Source: Hydractinia symbiolongicarpus
Taxonomy: Eukaryota > Cnidaria > Hydrozoa > Anthoathecata > Hydractiniidae
Direction: 5' to 3'
Assembly (NCBI RefSeq): GCF_029227915.1
Contig: NC_079883.1
Coordinates: 19,840,001-19,904,000, forward strand
Length of the DNA: 64,000 nt
In this document: positions 47,400 through 56,878 of the stretch, in pieces
Layout of the letters: every line of letters begins with the position of its first letter
How positions within the stretch are numbered: the first letter of the stretch is position 1
Position numbers and translations under genes: made by a program
The notes under the pieces: generated by a model
Seen by the model: only the letters and a program-made list of their open reading frames with translations
Told to the model about the DNA's origin: nothing
Databases searched by the model: none

Positions 47400-49130
47400 T
47401 CTGGACCCTCTGATGCATAACAGTTGACTTCTGAGAAGGCTGAAATTTATTCTGCATCTTTTTTACTTTTTAAGTTTCTTCGTTCCCCTTCTTGGCAACA
47501 AATTCTGCCAATCTTTTGAAACTTCCTTGGTCGACTTTGTTCACTCGATTGTTGTAGCTTTTTTTGTTTTGTTTTTTCATTTGACTTGTGGACTGCTTCT
47601 AGTGAATGAGTAAAATGGACTTTAGCTGTTGGGTTGAATACCTTAACATCTAAGTACGCTACTTGTCCCCTTACCCAGAAACCACGTGCGGCTTTGTCAA
47701 CTCAAGCATCGTCGGATTTTATTGTTGAGGCTGGTAGAGTCTCGCCAGTCAGAATTGGCTCCACCGAAACATCTTTACAGCATTCTGATAGCAGTTCAGC
47801 AGTGAAGTCTCTCAGTTCGTTGTGTCTGATAGATATAAATCCACCTTTCGGGCAATATAAAGCATGATCCAATTTGAAGAGTGTACCACATACTCAAGAC
47901 GTCGGAAGACGCTTCAAAGGAATGTTATATCGATTATATAAGCTGTTCCAGAACGACTGCTTGTCCAACAGAAAACCATAACGTTTAATTGGCAAAGTAG
48001 TAAGCCAATTAGAAGCTCCAATCTCGAGACTCGCTTTAAGACATCTTTTGCTGATCGGATCATTTAGCAGCAATTTTATTTCTTCCAGCTCATCATCCTT
48101 TCTCTTTTTCTTTTATGATCGAAACGAGCTACGCTTCGTGTTTTGTTCAGCTTCAACAGTTTCATCGTATATTTCATCTTGCTCTTTAACTTTCTCCATC
48201 ATAGTTTCCGTCACACATTTAGAGTTGTTGTAATCCACAATAAAGCGTTCGCACACATTGTAAATACCTAGTCCACCACCATGTTTTGCCGGAAGAGAAA
48301 TCATCTTTCTTTGTACGTCATTACATTTGTATCCATTTAAGATTGATTTTAGGAAACGTTTCCTAATCACTTCTTCTTAAGGTTGTAGATCAACAGAAAT
48401 GTCTGGCACAGTTCTCATTAAGTACGTAAAAATTTATGCTGGTAACCAAAAACAAAGAACGTATATGCTGAATGAGGAAATGCTTGTGCTATCCTGACAA
48501 CACTTCAATTTCTTTCACCCATTCTTGTACAATGTTCGTAACATATTTCTTTTCATATCCCTTACTGCCAATTATATCTCCAATATGTGGATTTCCCTCA
48601 GTTATGATTTGCACACCAGTACCTTCAAATCGACGAAAAGCTTCATTCACGTACTGCTCTTTAACAATCAGCCAACTTTTATCTCCTTTTGGATAATAAC
48701 CAATGTTTGGTCTATGATGAACAATGTTCTCCCACCATGACCTAACGCGTTTAGGTACATTATTACTGTTCTCGTCAAGGTCATGTAGATTCAACCGGGT
48801 CACCTTGAGTGGTATCTTCATTAGAACGTATGTCTTTTCCACCATATACAAACAGGCGAGCAGGTGATTGATAACAAATCTGTATGTAAGTAGCAAACTC
48901 TGGACACAGTAGATTAACATTATAAAGTGTCAACAGATGCATCAACGGCAACTTCGCATCCCGATCTCACACCAGCACATAATTGTAAATTTCCATTTGC
49001 ATTTATCATGTCTTTCCTAACGCACATAACGGCAGCTTTGCCAACAATTCGTCGGATCACTTCTCCGACACCGATTGGTCTTAAACCGGGATTCTTGTCT
49101 AACGGAATTAATCTACAGGAAAGAAAAGAA
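47400..49130 (-). pseudogene. Non-LTR RT element with restriction-like endonuclease
   Basis: On the minus strand from about 49130: [20 protein letters not shown] (RT start) and [14 protein letters not shown], then (48920-48489) PKGDKSWLIVKEQYVNEA and GNPHIGDIIGSKGY, then (48370-48113) LPAKHGGGLGIYN, and finally (about 47870-47630) RHNELRDFTAELL and RGFWVRGQVAYLDVKVFNP. The last part has a D...DVK arrangement like a PD-(D/E)XK endonuclease at the C-terminus, as in R2-type LINEs. The catalytic YADD region is not seen, probably deleted around 48900. Frames change at least three times. The exact clade is uncertain. Confidence 0.65.
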
Positions 49131-49463
49131 GTAATTATAGAGATGGGGGTACGAGGACAGTTTGGTAAACCAAACTTTCCCCAAACACCCCATATCTATA
49201 TCTACTTGTACACGCAATGGTAACAATTGTTATTTGCAAGCGCTCTGGACCGCAATGTCAACTGATGATCGTAAGGAGCCGACCAGGCTCGGAAAGTAAT
49301 CGCAGAGCGATGAGTGAGGCTCCCTTCCAGCTCGCAGTGGGTAGAAACGAAGTCTCGTAGGACACCAGAGCAAAACGTAAAATCATCTGGTTACATATGT
49401 TACATCCACATCCTTTAACCAACCAGTTTTACCACCAAATGGGATGTTTTAGCATTGGGGAAC
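49131..49463. other. Unassigned, hairpin-rich
   Basis: No gene; contains GAGCC-GACCA-GGCTC near 49276. It may belong to the end of the virus-like element. Confidence 0.35.
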
Positions 49464-49510
49464 AAAAGCGGAGCTTTTGTGATGCAGTGAATTGATCGCA
49501 AAGCGATCAA
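49464..49510. repeat. Two adjacent perfect hairpins
   Basis: ACAAAAGC-GGA-GCTTTTGT at 49462-49480 and TTGATCGC-AAA-GCGATCAA at 49492-49510. Both have 8-bp stems and 3-base loops, 11 bases apart. Confidence 0.8.
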
Positions 49511-49609
49511 GAGGGGATTTTTCTTTTTGCGATGTTATTTGATGGACCATATGCTACATACATACAATTTAACCGTTGGATGGTGTTATTTTATGGAATA
49601 ATGACGTCA

Positions 49610-49690
49610 TTGGGCATGCCCAGGCACATTTACTGTACTACTTATCATATGACGTGAGCATTGCTATTGTGACATTGGGCATGCCCAGAA
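49610..49690. promoter_or_regulatory. Duplicated palindrome TGGGCATGCCCA
   Basis: CATTGGGCATGCCCAG occurs twice (about 49611 and 49673), 62 bases apart, upstream of a TATA box. A palindromic pair at this place could bind a dimeric regulator of the downstream frame at 49871. Confidence 0.45.
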
Positions 49691-49708
49691 CATGTTCTTT
49701 TAAAAGCA

Positions 49709-49716
49709 TATAAATA
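49709..49716 (+). promoter_or_regulatory. TATA box TATAAATA
   Basis: TATAAATAGGGC lies about 160 bases before the VLTF3-like frame. A start site about 30 bases downstream would fit. Confidence 0.45.
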
Positions 49717-49870
49717 GGGCTTAAATATTTACTTTCAACACTATACTACTGTGATGTCGGTTACATCCGATGTCTAAAGCGTTTAAGACTTAAAGAAATA
49801 ACCTGTATGTATAGTATATTTTGGTGATACTGATGATATAAGTGAGGACGTCATAGATTGTACTTGTGAT

Positions 49871-50518
49871 GTGGATAAGATTAAGAGTACAACAGCATCG
49901 ACACTAGGTTGTCCACAATGTGGTGTAGTTAGTGATATTCCAGTTTATATAAATTCATACAGTGTTTTTGAACGTTGTACATTTCGGAAGAAGTGCATTT
50001 ACAAAAGGGATGGGAATTCCACTGTTATCCTAAAACAGTTCATATGTATGGAAGATCAAGTGGTACCTGATGATGTGATAAAAACGTTATGGAGTCAGAT
50101 TAATAATACAGACAATTTAGTATACAATTACGTTATACCACTCAGTATCCCCATACTAGAATCTCTATTAAAGAAGAACAAGTTGATGTACTATAAAAAT
50201 AGTATATTCTACATTTATTTCACATTAATGAATCAACCGTTTCCACATCTAACAATAGAGGAATGTAATCGAGTACAACATCTATATACTGTCATAAGTC
50301 GCTTATACAATAAGTACAAACCAAGTAAGAAAAAGACCTTTATAAACTATTACTTTACACTAAAAAAGATATTCCAAGCACTGGGTATGAATGATTATGC
50401 AAAAATAATTCCACAATTAAAAACACAATCTAGGCAAAAGGAAACAGAAAGAATATGGGGTTTAATATCTAAGGATTCCAAATGGGCTGAAGCTCTTCAG
50501 AAACAAATGATCTCTTAG
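49871..50518 (+). CDS. VLTF3-like protein of a virus-like element
   Basis: An open frame of 215 codons; upstream of 49871 it stays open to 49799 but has no in-frame ATG, so the true start may be spliced or lost. It has a CPQCGVV zinc-ribbon-like pair and C-terminal KKKTFINYYFTLKKIFQALG, then PQLKTQSRQKETERIW, resembling the poxvirus late transcription factor 3 (VLTF3) family of large DNA viruses. In those viruses the protein directs late transcription. Its 3' end overlaps by 50 bases the end of the integrase on the other strand. Similarity is judged by pattern only. Confidence 0.45.
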   Translation: MDKIKSTTASTLGCPQCGVVSDIPVYINSYSVFERCTFRKKCIYKRDGNSTVILKQFICMEDQVVPDDVIKTLWSQINNTDNLVYNYVIPLSIPILESLLKKNKLMYYKNSIFYIYFTLMNQPFPHLTIEECNRVQHLYTVISRLYNKYKPSKKKTFINYYFTLKKIFQALGMNDYAKIIPQLKTQSRQKETERIWGLISKDSKWAEALQKQMIS

Positions 50519-51440
50519 GACCAACATCCAAATAATATAACGTTGGTTGATTACTTTTAATGTATCTATCTTTTACTTTATATACGTCCACCGACCATAT
50601 TGGATCAGTAGATCGTTTTCGTCTTTCACCTTTATAAATTTGTCCTTCCATTTCACCGGGCTCATATAGATATCTAACGTTGGTACCAACATCTAGCAAT
50701 GTTTTATTATCACTTTTGATGGGCTGTGAAAATCCCTGTTTTATTAAGGTATGTTTTATGGCGTCTACTGGTTTCATATCAATTAGTCTGGTTTTTTCGT
50801 TATTCAATGCACTAACTACTGTTTGCAATCTACCAACCCATTCTCTATTACTTTTTGGTGGATCCACAAACTCTTTATGGTATTGATAACTAAATAGTCT
50901 ATCTGCTAATGTTCTATTAAATCGTTCGACAATACCTTGACTTCTATGTTGGCTGGAATCACCACGTCGTATTATGACATTGTGCTTGTTCATAAATTTG
51001 GTAACATCACCATAAAACTCCTTACCAGCATGACAAATCAATGTTTTGGGGCATTTTAGTTCAGTGTAAACATATATCCAATCAAAGGCTTCACCAGTTT
51101 CTTTTAAGCTTTTAAGTTGATATGCTGATTTATACCTACTAGCTACATCCACAACACAGAGAGCATACTTATATGTTTTTCTTTTGTACTTATCATGTGG
51201 AAGATACAAGACATCTACCTGGTGTATATCATTGGGTGTAGCATAAATAGAATATGAGGAATTGGGTCTCGGAACATACTTTGGTGCTGGTAGATATATT
51301 TGATACAGTGATTGTTTCAGTAGCCATTTTTCTGGTTCTTCATTGGTTGTACCAGCTTTTTTAGCTAACTTACTTATCGCACTTTTACCTCTCCAGTAAC
51401 CAGTATCAGAGTAGTAAATCTGATTAAATTTATCATCCAT
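50469..51440 (-). CDS. Retrovirus-like integrase, Polinton type
   Basis: A complete 323-codon frame with ATG at 51440. The core shows DIHQVDVLYLP (first catalytic Asp), TLICHAGKEFYG (second site) and SQGIVERFNRTLADRL (catalytic Glu). At the second site the usual D-x-G-x-EF motif has His in place of Asp, so catalysis may be lost. A C-terminal chromo/SH3-like stretch (DPIWSVDVYKVKDRY) follows. Such rve integrases insert Polinton/Maverick and related elements. It is convergent with the VLTF3-like frame and upstream of a membrane-protein frame on the same strand. No internal stop. Confidence 0.8.
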   Translation of the reverse strand: MDDKFNQIYYSDTGYWRGKSAISKLAKKAGTTNEEPEKWLLKQSLYQIYLPAPKYVPRPNSSYSIYATPNDIHQVDVLYLPHDKYKRKTYKYALCVVDVASRYKSAYQLKSLKETGEAFDWIYVYTELKCPKTLICHAGKEFYGDVTKFMNKHNVIIRRGDSSQHRSQGIVERFNRTLADRLFSYQYHKEFVDPPKSNREWVGRLQTVVSALNNEKTRLIDMKPVDAIKHTLIKQGFSQPIKSDNKTLLDVGTNVRYLYEPGEMEGQIYKGERRKRSTDPIWSVDVYKVKDRYIKSNQPTLYYLDVGPKRSFVSEELQPIWNP

Positions 51441-51497
51441 TCTTATAATATTAGCAGTTAAAAAACATACAGCAATTCATGGCAAACACTAATTTCT

Positions 51498-52036
51498 TTA
51501 TATCGCGTTTTTTAAATTGTGTGTTTCATCCATAATTTTTTTCTGATAATTTTCTTCAATAGTTGATTTCATTTTATCATCACGGTTTCTAATGCCATTA
51601 ATTACTTCAAGATAAAGACTCTGGAGTTTGCCAAATTCATTTGAATCTATTACGAAACCATGAGTTATTGATTTACTGATAAGTAGTTCGAATTTACCAA
51701 TAGAAGTGGTCAACTTGTCTAATAGCTCAACAGTTTTAGCAATCTTTTTGTTATACCTTTTGGAATAAAATGTTAATACTGATGATACGGCAACTGCTAC
51801 AGTGGCAACACCTGTCAGGGTAGCCCCAAGAGGTATGCCAACAGCAGTAAAAATACTACCAACACCAGATACTCCTGTTAGTATAGAAACAACAGATGCT
51901 GAAGTAGATGCATCACTTAATCTCTCATGTTTTTTTTAAATATTTGTCTTGCTTGCCTTCATACTTGTTTCTTAAATTAATCAAGTCTTCAAGATACTTT
52001 CTCACGGTATCAATATGAAATTGATCAGGTGAATTC
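51498..52036 (-). pseudogene. Glycine-rich membrane protein of the element
   Basis: The frame is open from 52036 (HIDTVRKYLEDLINLRNKYE) to a T8/A8 run near 51931, where a one-base shift moves it to the frame DASTSASVVSILTGVSGVGS, then FTAVGIPLGATLTGVATVAV, a Gly/Ala-rich membrane segment, and a soluble tail ending at 51498. A similar protein accompanies integrases of this type in cnidarian elements as I remember it; its role (possibly a minor virion or membrane-active protein) is unknown. The homopolymer shift may be a sequencing error. No ATG before 52036 was found. Confidence 0.5.
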
Positions 52037-52101
52037 AGTTACGGAGCGGTAGGTAATGTAGGCTATATTTTCTTGGTCATATATATATAGATTATAAAAA
52101 A

Positions 52102-52500
52102 ATGGCAAAAGGATTTGAACCATTAGATAAGGATGAATTTAATAAAATTTTTGATGAATCTAAAGATTATAATGATGATAGTGTATTAAATTTTGATAAA
52201 GAATATCGTCAGCAAAGTGAATTACAAACAAGGTTAAAAAATATTGATAAAGGTAAAATATCAGAAAAGCAAATTGCTAAAAGAGAAGAATTGATGGAAA
52301 AGATTAATAAAAAAAATGAAAAATTTGAAATGGAAAAAGTTAGGATGGCTAAAACGATAGTATCGAAACTGCATAAAGAATATGTTAAACTAAAAGAAAA
52401 TAGAAGGGTAAAATTTGCAGATGCAGAATCCAGTAAAATATTGTATGATAAGCTTGAATTTAAAGATGGAAAGATTTTATTCAATAGTGCAAAAGGTTAG
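52102..52500 (+). CDS. Charged, coiled-coil protein of the element
   Basis: ATG at 52102, 132 codons, AT-rich. Very rich in Lys and Glu (ISEKQIAKREELMEKINKKN), likely a helical or coiled-coil protein. A second frame (to 52627) reads KVRDLLIGAKFTTAKEYKII just after the stop, so the original C-terminus was probably longer and was lost by a shift near 52480. The function is unknown; the position suggests a structural or accessory protein of the virus-like element. Confidence 0.5.
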   Translation: MAKGFEPLDKDEFNKIFDESKDYNDDSVLNFDKEYRQQSELQTRLKNIDKGKISEKQIAKREELMEKINKKNEKFEMEKVRMAKTIVSKLHKEYVKLKENRRVKFADAESSKILYDKLEFKDGKILFNSAKG

Positions 52501-52639
52501 AGATTTATTAATTGGGGCAAAATTTACAACCGCAAAAGAGTATAAGATAATATTAGGTGTAAAATTCTTAAGAGATATGGGTTTTTATACGAATTCATCT
52601 AAATCAGCAACAAAAATTAAAATTAAGTAATAAGGCTAC

Positions 52640-52901
52640 TTAACTACGGGGAGATTTTAACAAATTAGAATCAGGCTATGATAATAAAGGCTTTGATATT
52701 AATGTTGATATGGATCTTACTGAGTTTCAAAAAGCATCAGAGGCATCGAAAGGAGTAGAGGATTTTACACATACTATAGACACATCCTTTGGTGGTGGAG
52801 ATATATCTTATGGTGATGAAAATACATCTCTGATAAAAAAGGAATTAAAACCAAGAAATAGTGCATTTAAGAAACTCATAGATAGAATGAAAGCTTTATA
52901 A
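52640..52901 (+). CDS. Hypothetical protein fragment of the element
   Basis: Frame reading GFDINVDMDLTEFQKA and SFGGGDISYGDENTSL, then a stop at 52899; the following stretch (ESVKYKVMKDGEGYSEIQME) stays open in the same frame for about 35 more codons. No family recognised. The ATG at 52710 or an upstream start is possible. Confidence 0.35.
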
Positions 52902-53084
52902 GATAGAATAAAGAAAACCAAAAATAGGCTAAAGATGGAGTCTGTAAAGTATAAGGTAATGAAAGATGGTGAGGGCTATTCTGAGATTCAGATGGAGGAA
53001 ATCGAGATAGAATAGATAAAGAAAATGAAGATCTTAGGAAAAATTATAAGGATCTTAGTAAGTTAAAAGATGAATAAATAAACA

Positions 53085-53357
<273 letters not shown>

Positions 53358-53359
53358 AA

Positions 53360-53570
53360 TATTCATGTTCCCGAAATTGAATTCTAATGTTCCCGTTTTT
53401 CTAAATTGTTCCCTAAATTGAAATATAATATTTTAATTTCGGGAACATGTTCCCGAAATCAAAATTTTTGTTCCCGTTGTTCCCTAAAATGAAATAATAG
53501 CATTTCAATTTCGGGAACATGTTCCCGATTCTGAAATTGATGTTCCTTTTTGTTCCCGAAATTGATTTAA
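53360..53570. repeat. Repeat cluster with CGGGAACATGTTCCCG palindrome
   Basis: TTTCGGGAACATGTTCCCGA occurs at about 53439 and 53508, plus many half sites (GTTCCCGAAATTGA). The centre GAACATGTTC matches the p53-family half-site pattern RRRCATGYYY. Confidence 0.7.
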
Positions 53571-54330
53571 AAAAAAAACAGGTTCCCTTGTTTTGTGCAT
53601 CGGCTACATAAATTCAGAAACTCGTCCAAGCATGTACTGTATATGCAAAGAAGGAAAGCACTGTTGTTCTTGAGTGCGGGAAAGTTTCTACTTCCCTGTT
53701 TGTACACTTTTGTTCTAGAGTGCAGGGAAGCTTTTACTTCCGTGTTTGTAATAGATGTACTTATATTACATGGCTAGCTAGCTAAAGCTAAATAATGTTG
53801 CAGCTGATGTAACTGATCCTTTTTGAAAGCAGCGGTTGGCGGTAGCTTAGTCAAGAACATACTGAGCTTGTTCAGATTTCAGATAGATATAGCTAGTTAT
53901 ATATATAAAAAAATTAAAGAAGTTTTGTGGTTTGCCAATCAGGAAAAACTAACAATTAGCCTGTAACACAGAAGTATATAGTTAGCTTATACAGGATATA
54001 ATTATACTGTGTATACGTACCATATAATTAGCCTGTATTTGGTAACTATCAGCTTAAGGCTAATTATCAGTTCTTCCTGACTGTTTGTTTGCTGGTTTCA
54101 ATCTATAACGTTGTGATAAATCTATTATGAATTGAGGGGTAGTAAAAGGAACAGTACATTGGTAACTTCGTTGTTAGCTATAGCATTAAAATAGTCCATT
54201 GTTTTAAGATTCACAAAACGGCATTTTACTTTTACTATTTCTGACTGTTTCCAAAAAACTGTATTTTTAAAAATGACATCACATTTTGGATGCAAAATTC
54301 AAATAACGAATATTGTTTGATACTATATGT
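53571..54330. other. No supported gene
   Basis: A 60-codon frame at 53595-53777 has no motif and overlaps an internal near-duplicate (GAAAGTTTCTACTTCCCTGTT and GGAAGCTTTTACTTCCGTGTT words). Confidence 0.35.
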
Positions 54331-54667
54331 GGCGCCGTAGATTAGTGGTTATAGCTCTCGTACTCTGTGCGGGAGACCGGGGTTCGATTCCTCTTGACGG
54401 CGATTCAACATGGGCAAGTGAATGTTACCATAGCCCCGGGTTAACCCAAGCCATGTGAGGGAAATTGGGAAGATGGCACACTGTGTGGGCCGTTGGATGT
54501 TGCTGGGAGTTGTCTAGTAGAGCGCAGGCTCTAATTGGGTCTGCGTAGCTCAAAATGAGCATTAAATACTCTAGGACTCTCCATCTACGCCATGGCCCCT
54601 CCTGGAAATAATAGACAGGGTATATATATCCCTCGATATTTGTGAGGCTAGCCATGTAAAATATGCA
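54331..54667 (+). mobile_element. tRNA-derived SINE
   Basis: Head with A box TAGATTAGTGGTTATAGC and B box GGTTCGATTCC; ends of the head can pair (CGCCGT/ACGGCG), but the anticodon arm is not regular. The body has GTAGCTCAAAATGAGC (shared with the SINE at 30.0-30.3 kb) and CTCCTGGAAATAATAGACAG, then leads to the (ATCT)n tail. Confidence 0.8.
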
Positions 54668-54771
<104 letters not shown>

Positions 54772-55922
54772 CTTTTAAATTTTTTGTAGTTAACTTATTT
54801 TTAACGTTAAAGCTTACTTCACGTGACAAAAAAGTTTTAAATTGAAGCAATATTTGTTTGAATTTAACATTGTAGCCAACTTTATTAATAAAGAAATAAA
54901 ACAAGTTCAAAAGTTAAAAAAATATTTATTTGTTAAAGTTTTTGTATATTTTTACCAGTAGCTAACTTTTTTTTATGATTGGTATTTACTCAAGTCAAGT
55001 TTGTATGTTTTTATATTATTTCTTGTTTCCCTCACTCACCACATTTAATTGAGCTAACTTTCGGGATGTGACGTAGTGGAATTTACATGTAAAGAAAACA
55101 AAACAACACTGAGTAGAAACTGTGGAACACACTATGTTGTTTCATATGGAAAACTGTATGTTTTTATAAACTTTGTCCAGTGGTAGCTATTTGTGGTGTT
55201 CCGAATAAAATTATTTGGGTCACTCATGCTAAATCATAACATCCCTTCATCTCAGTTAAAATACTTTTTTATTAATTTCTTTCTAAATAATCTATTATGG
55301 GTCACAACTATCAAATCATGCCTAAGAATCAATTTTTACTCTATTTTATTGAAAAGGCTTTTATAGCAAACTTTGTTGCCACCTGATCTGCTCAGCTGCA
55401 GCATTCAAACTCTGGAACGGTGAGGAAAACAACAACAACAACAAACACGTGTTTGCCAGCTTACAGCAGTAGGTATTTTTAGTAACAAGGACAGGTTGTT
55501 TTAAGTTTTAGTATTGAAGTTTTGTCTTCTAAATTGGTTTTAAGATGATTAATACAGTGCAACTAGTTGTGCAGGGAGTGAATTGAATAAAAGAAGACTA
55601 TGTTATTTATACTCAGTTGTGAAAAGTCATATATCGTTGGGCTGCTCATTTTGACAAGTTTAAACGGACAAACTTTTTTGAGACAGAAGTTTATAACTTT
55701 AGGTGCAATTCATATATTGTGCGCTCTGAAAGTATTTGTTTTTTTGTCATTTTTTTGACAAAATTACGCTGATGCTGAATGTATAAGAAAAGGTTGGACA
55801 TTGATTTAGCGTTATTTTTACAGTGCTAATATTTCTCAAATTGTTGTGAAAAAACAGTATATATATGTACAATACAATTTTTTGCAAATATAGACATTAC
55901 TGATTTAGATATTACTAAAAAT
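54772..55922. other. Upstream region of the SET-recombinase gene
   Basis: AT-rich, no clear promoter. A (CAA)n stretch is at about 55428. 5' untranslated exons may lie here. Confidence 0.4.
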
Positions 55923-56847
55923 ATGACTGGAAAATATGGAAAGAGAGTAAGATTGTTATACTTTGTGTCAACAATACGCACTCTATAGAATATTTATGAT
56001 CACTAACCTTCTATTTTTTTATATTATTAGAGACTTTCGCCTGAGAAAGTGGCTGAGGCTTATATCAGGGCTGGCTGTGATCAAATGGGTTTACAGAAAA
56101 AATGGATCAATGAGATTAAAGGTGAAAAACTGCAAAAAATAAGAATTATGGGATCTATTCTGAAATAAAAATTGCAATTAATGGCTAAAAATTTTCATCT
56201 AGGTTATGGTGTAATATCAACAACTGATATAATGAAAGGAGGATTCATGGTCATCATTTAGAATGGAAACACATGCAGCAGAAAATGAAAACTTATTCTG
56301 TAAAAGAACGTTCATATATATTTGAATATGAAGTTAATAATAAAAAATACTGGTATGCACAACTCATTTGTATATAAGTGTTATATATAACTTATTTTCA
56401 GACTTAAGAAAGTAGACGTTATTTTACAGCATAGATGCAAGTAAAGACGATGGAACTTTGGGTCGGTTTGTTAATGACTCATTTTATTATCCCAATGCCA
56501 TAATGAAGCGGTTAGTCATCGAACGTTCCCATCACTTGTGTTTGTTTGCATTGGAAAATATCAATTCTGGAAGTGAGATAGTTTATTCCTACGGTGAAAA
56601 AGATTTGCCATGGCATAAAAATGTGTGTTTTTTTATTTTTTTGTTTTATCAAAGTGTAATAACAAAATAAAATGGCATTATAAAAATGTTTTTGCATATA
56701 TTCAGGAGCAGGCAAGGAAATTAGCTGAAAGAAAACAAAGCATTCTACCCAACAATAAAGAACAAAGAAAAAAAAGAAAATGTAATAACCTTCAGGAAAA
56801 ATTACCAGAGATTATATCAGAAAAAAAACTGGTATTTATATATATAT

Positions 56848-56878
<31 letters not shown>

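Noticed and set aside
47634-48740. Plus-strand frames at 47.6-48.7 kb
   Set aside because: They are antisense to the LINE-like RT/endonuclease, which has recognisable motifs on the minus strand.
54331-54405. tRNA gene
   Set aside because: A and B boxes are present but the anticodon arm is irregular and the sequence continues as a SINE body with an (ATCT)n tail.
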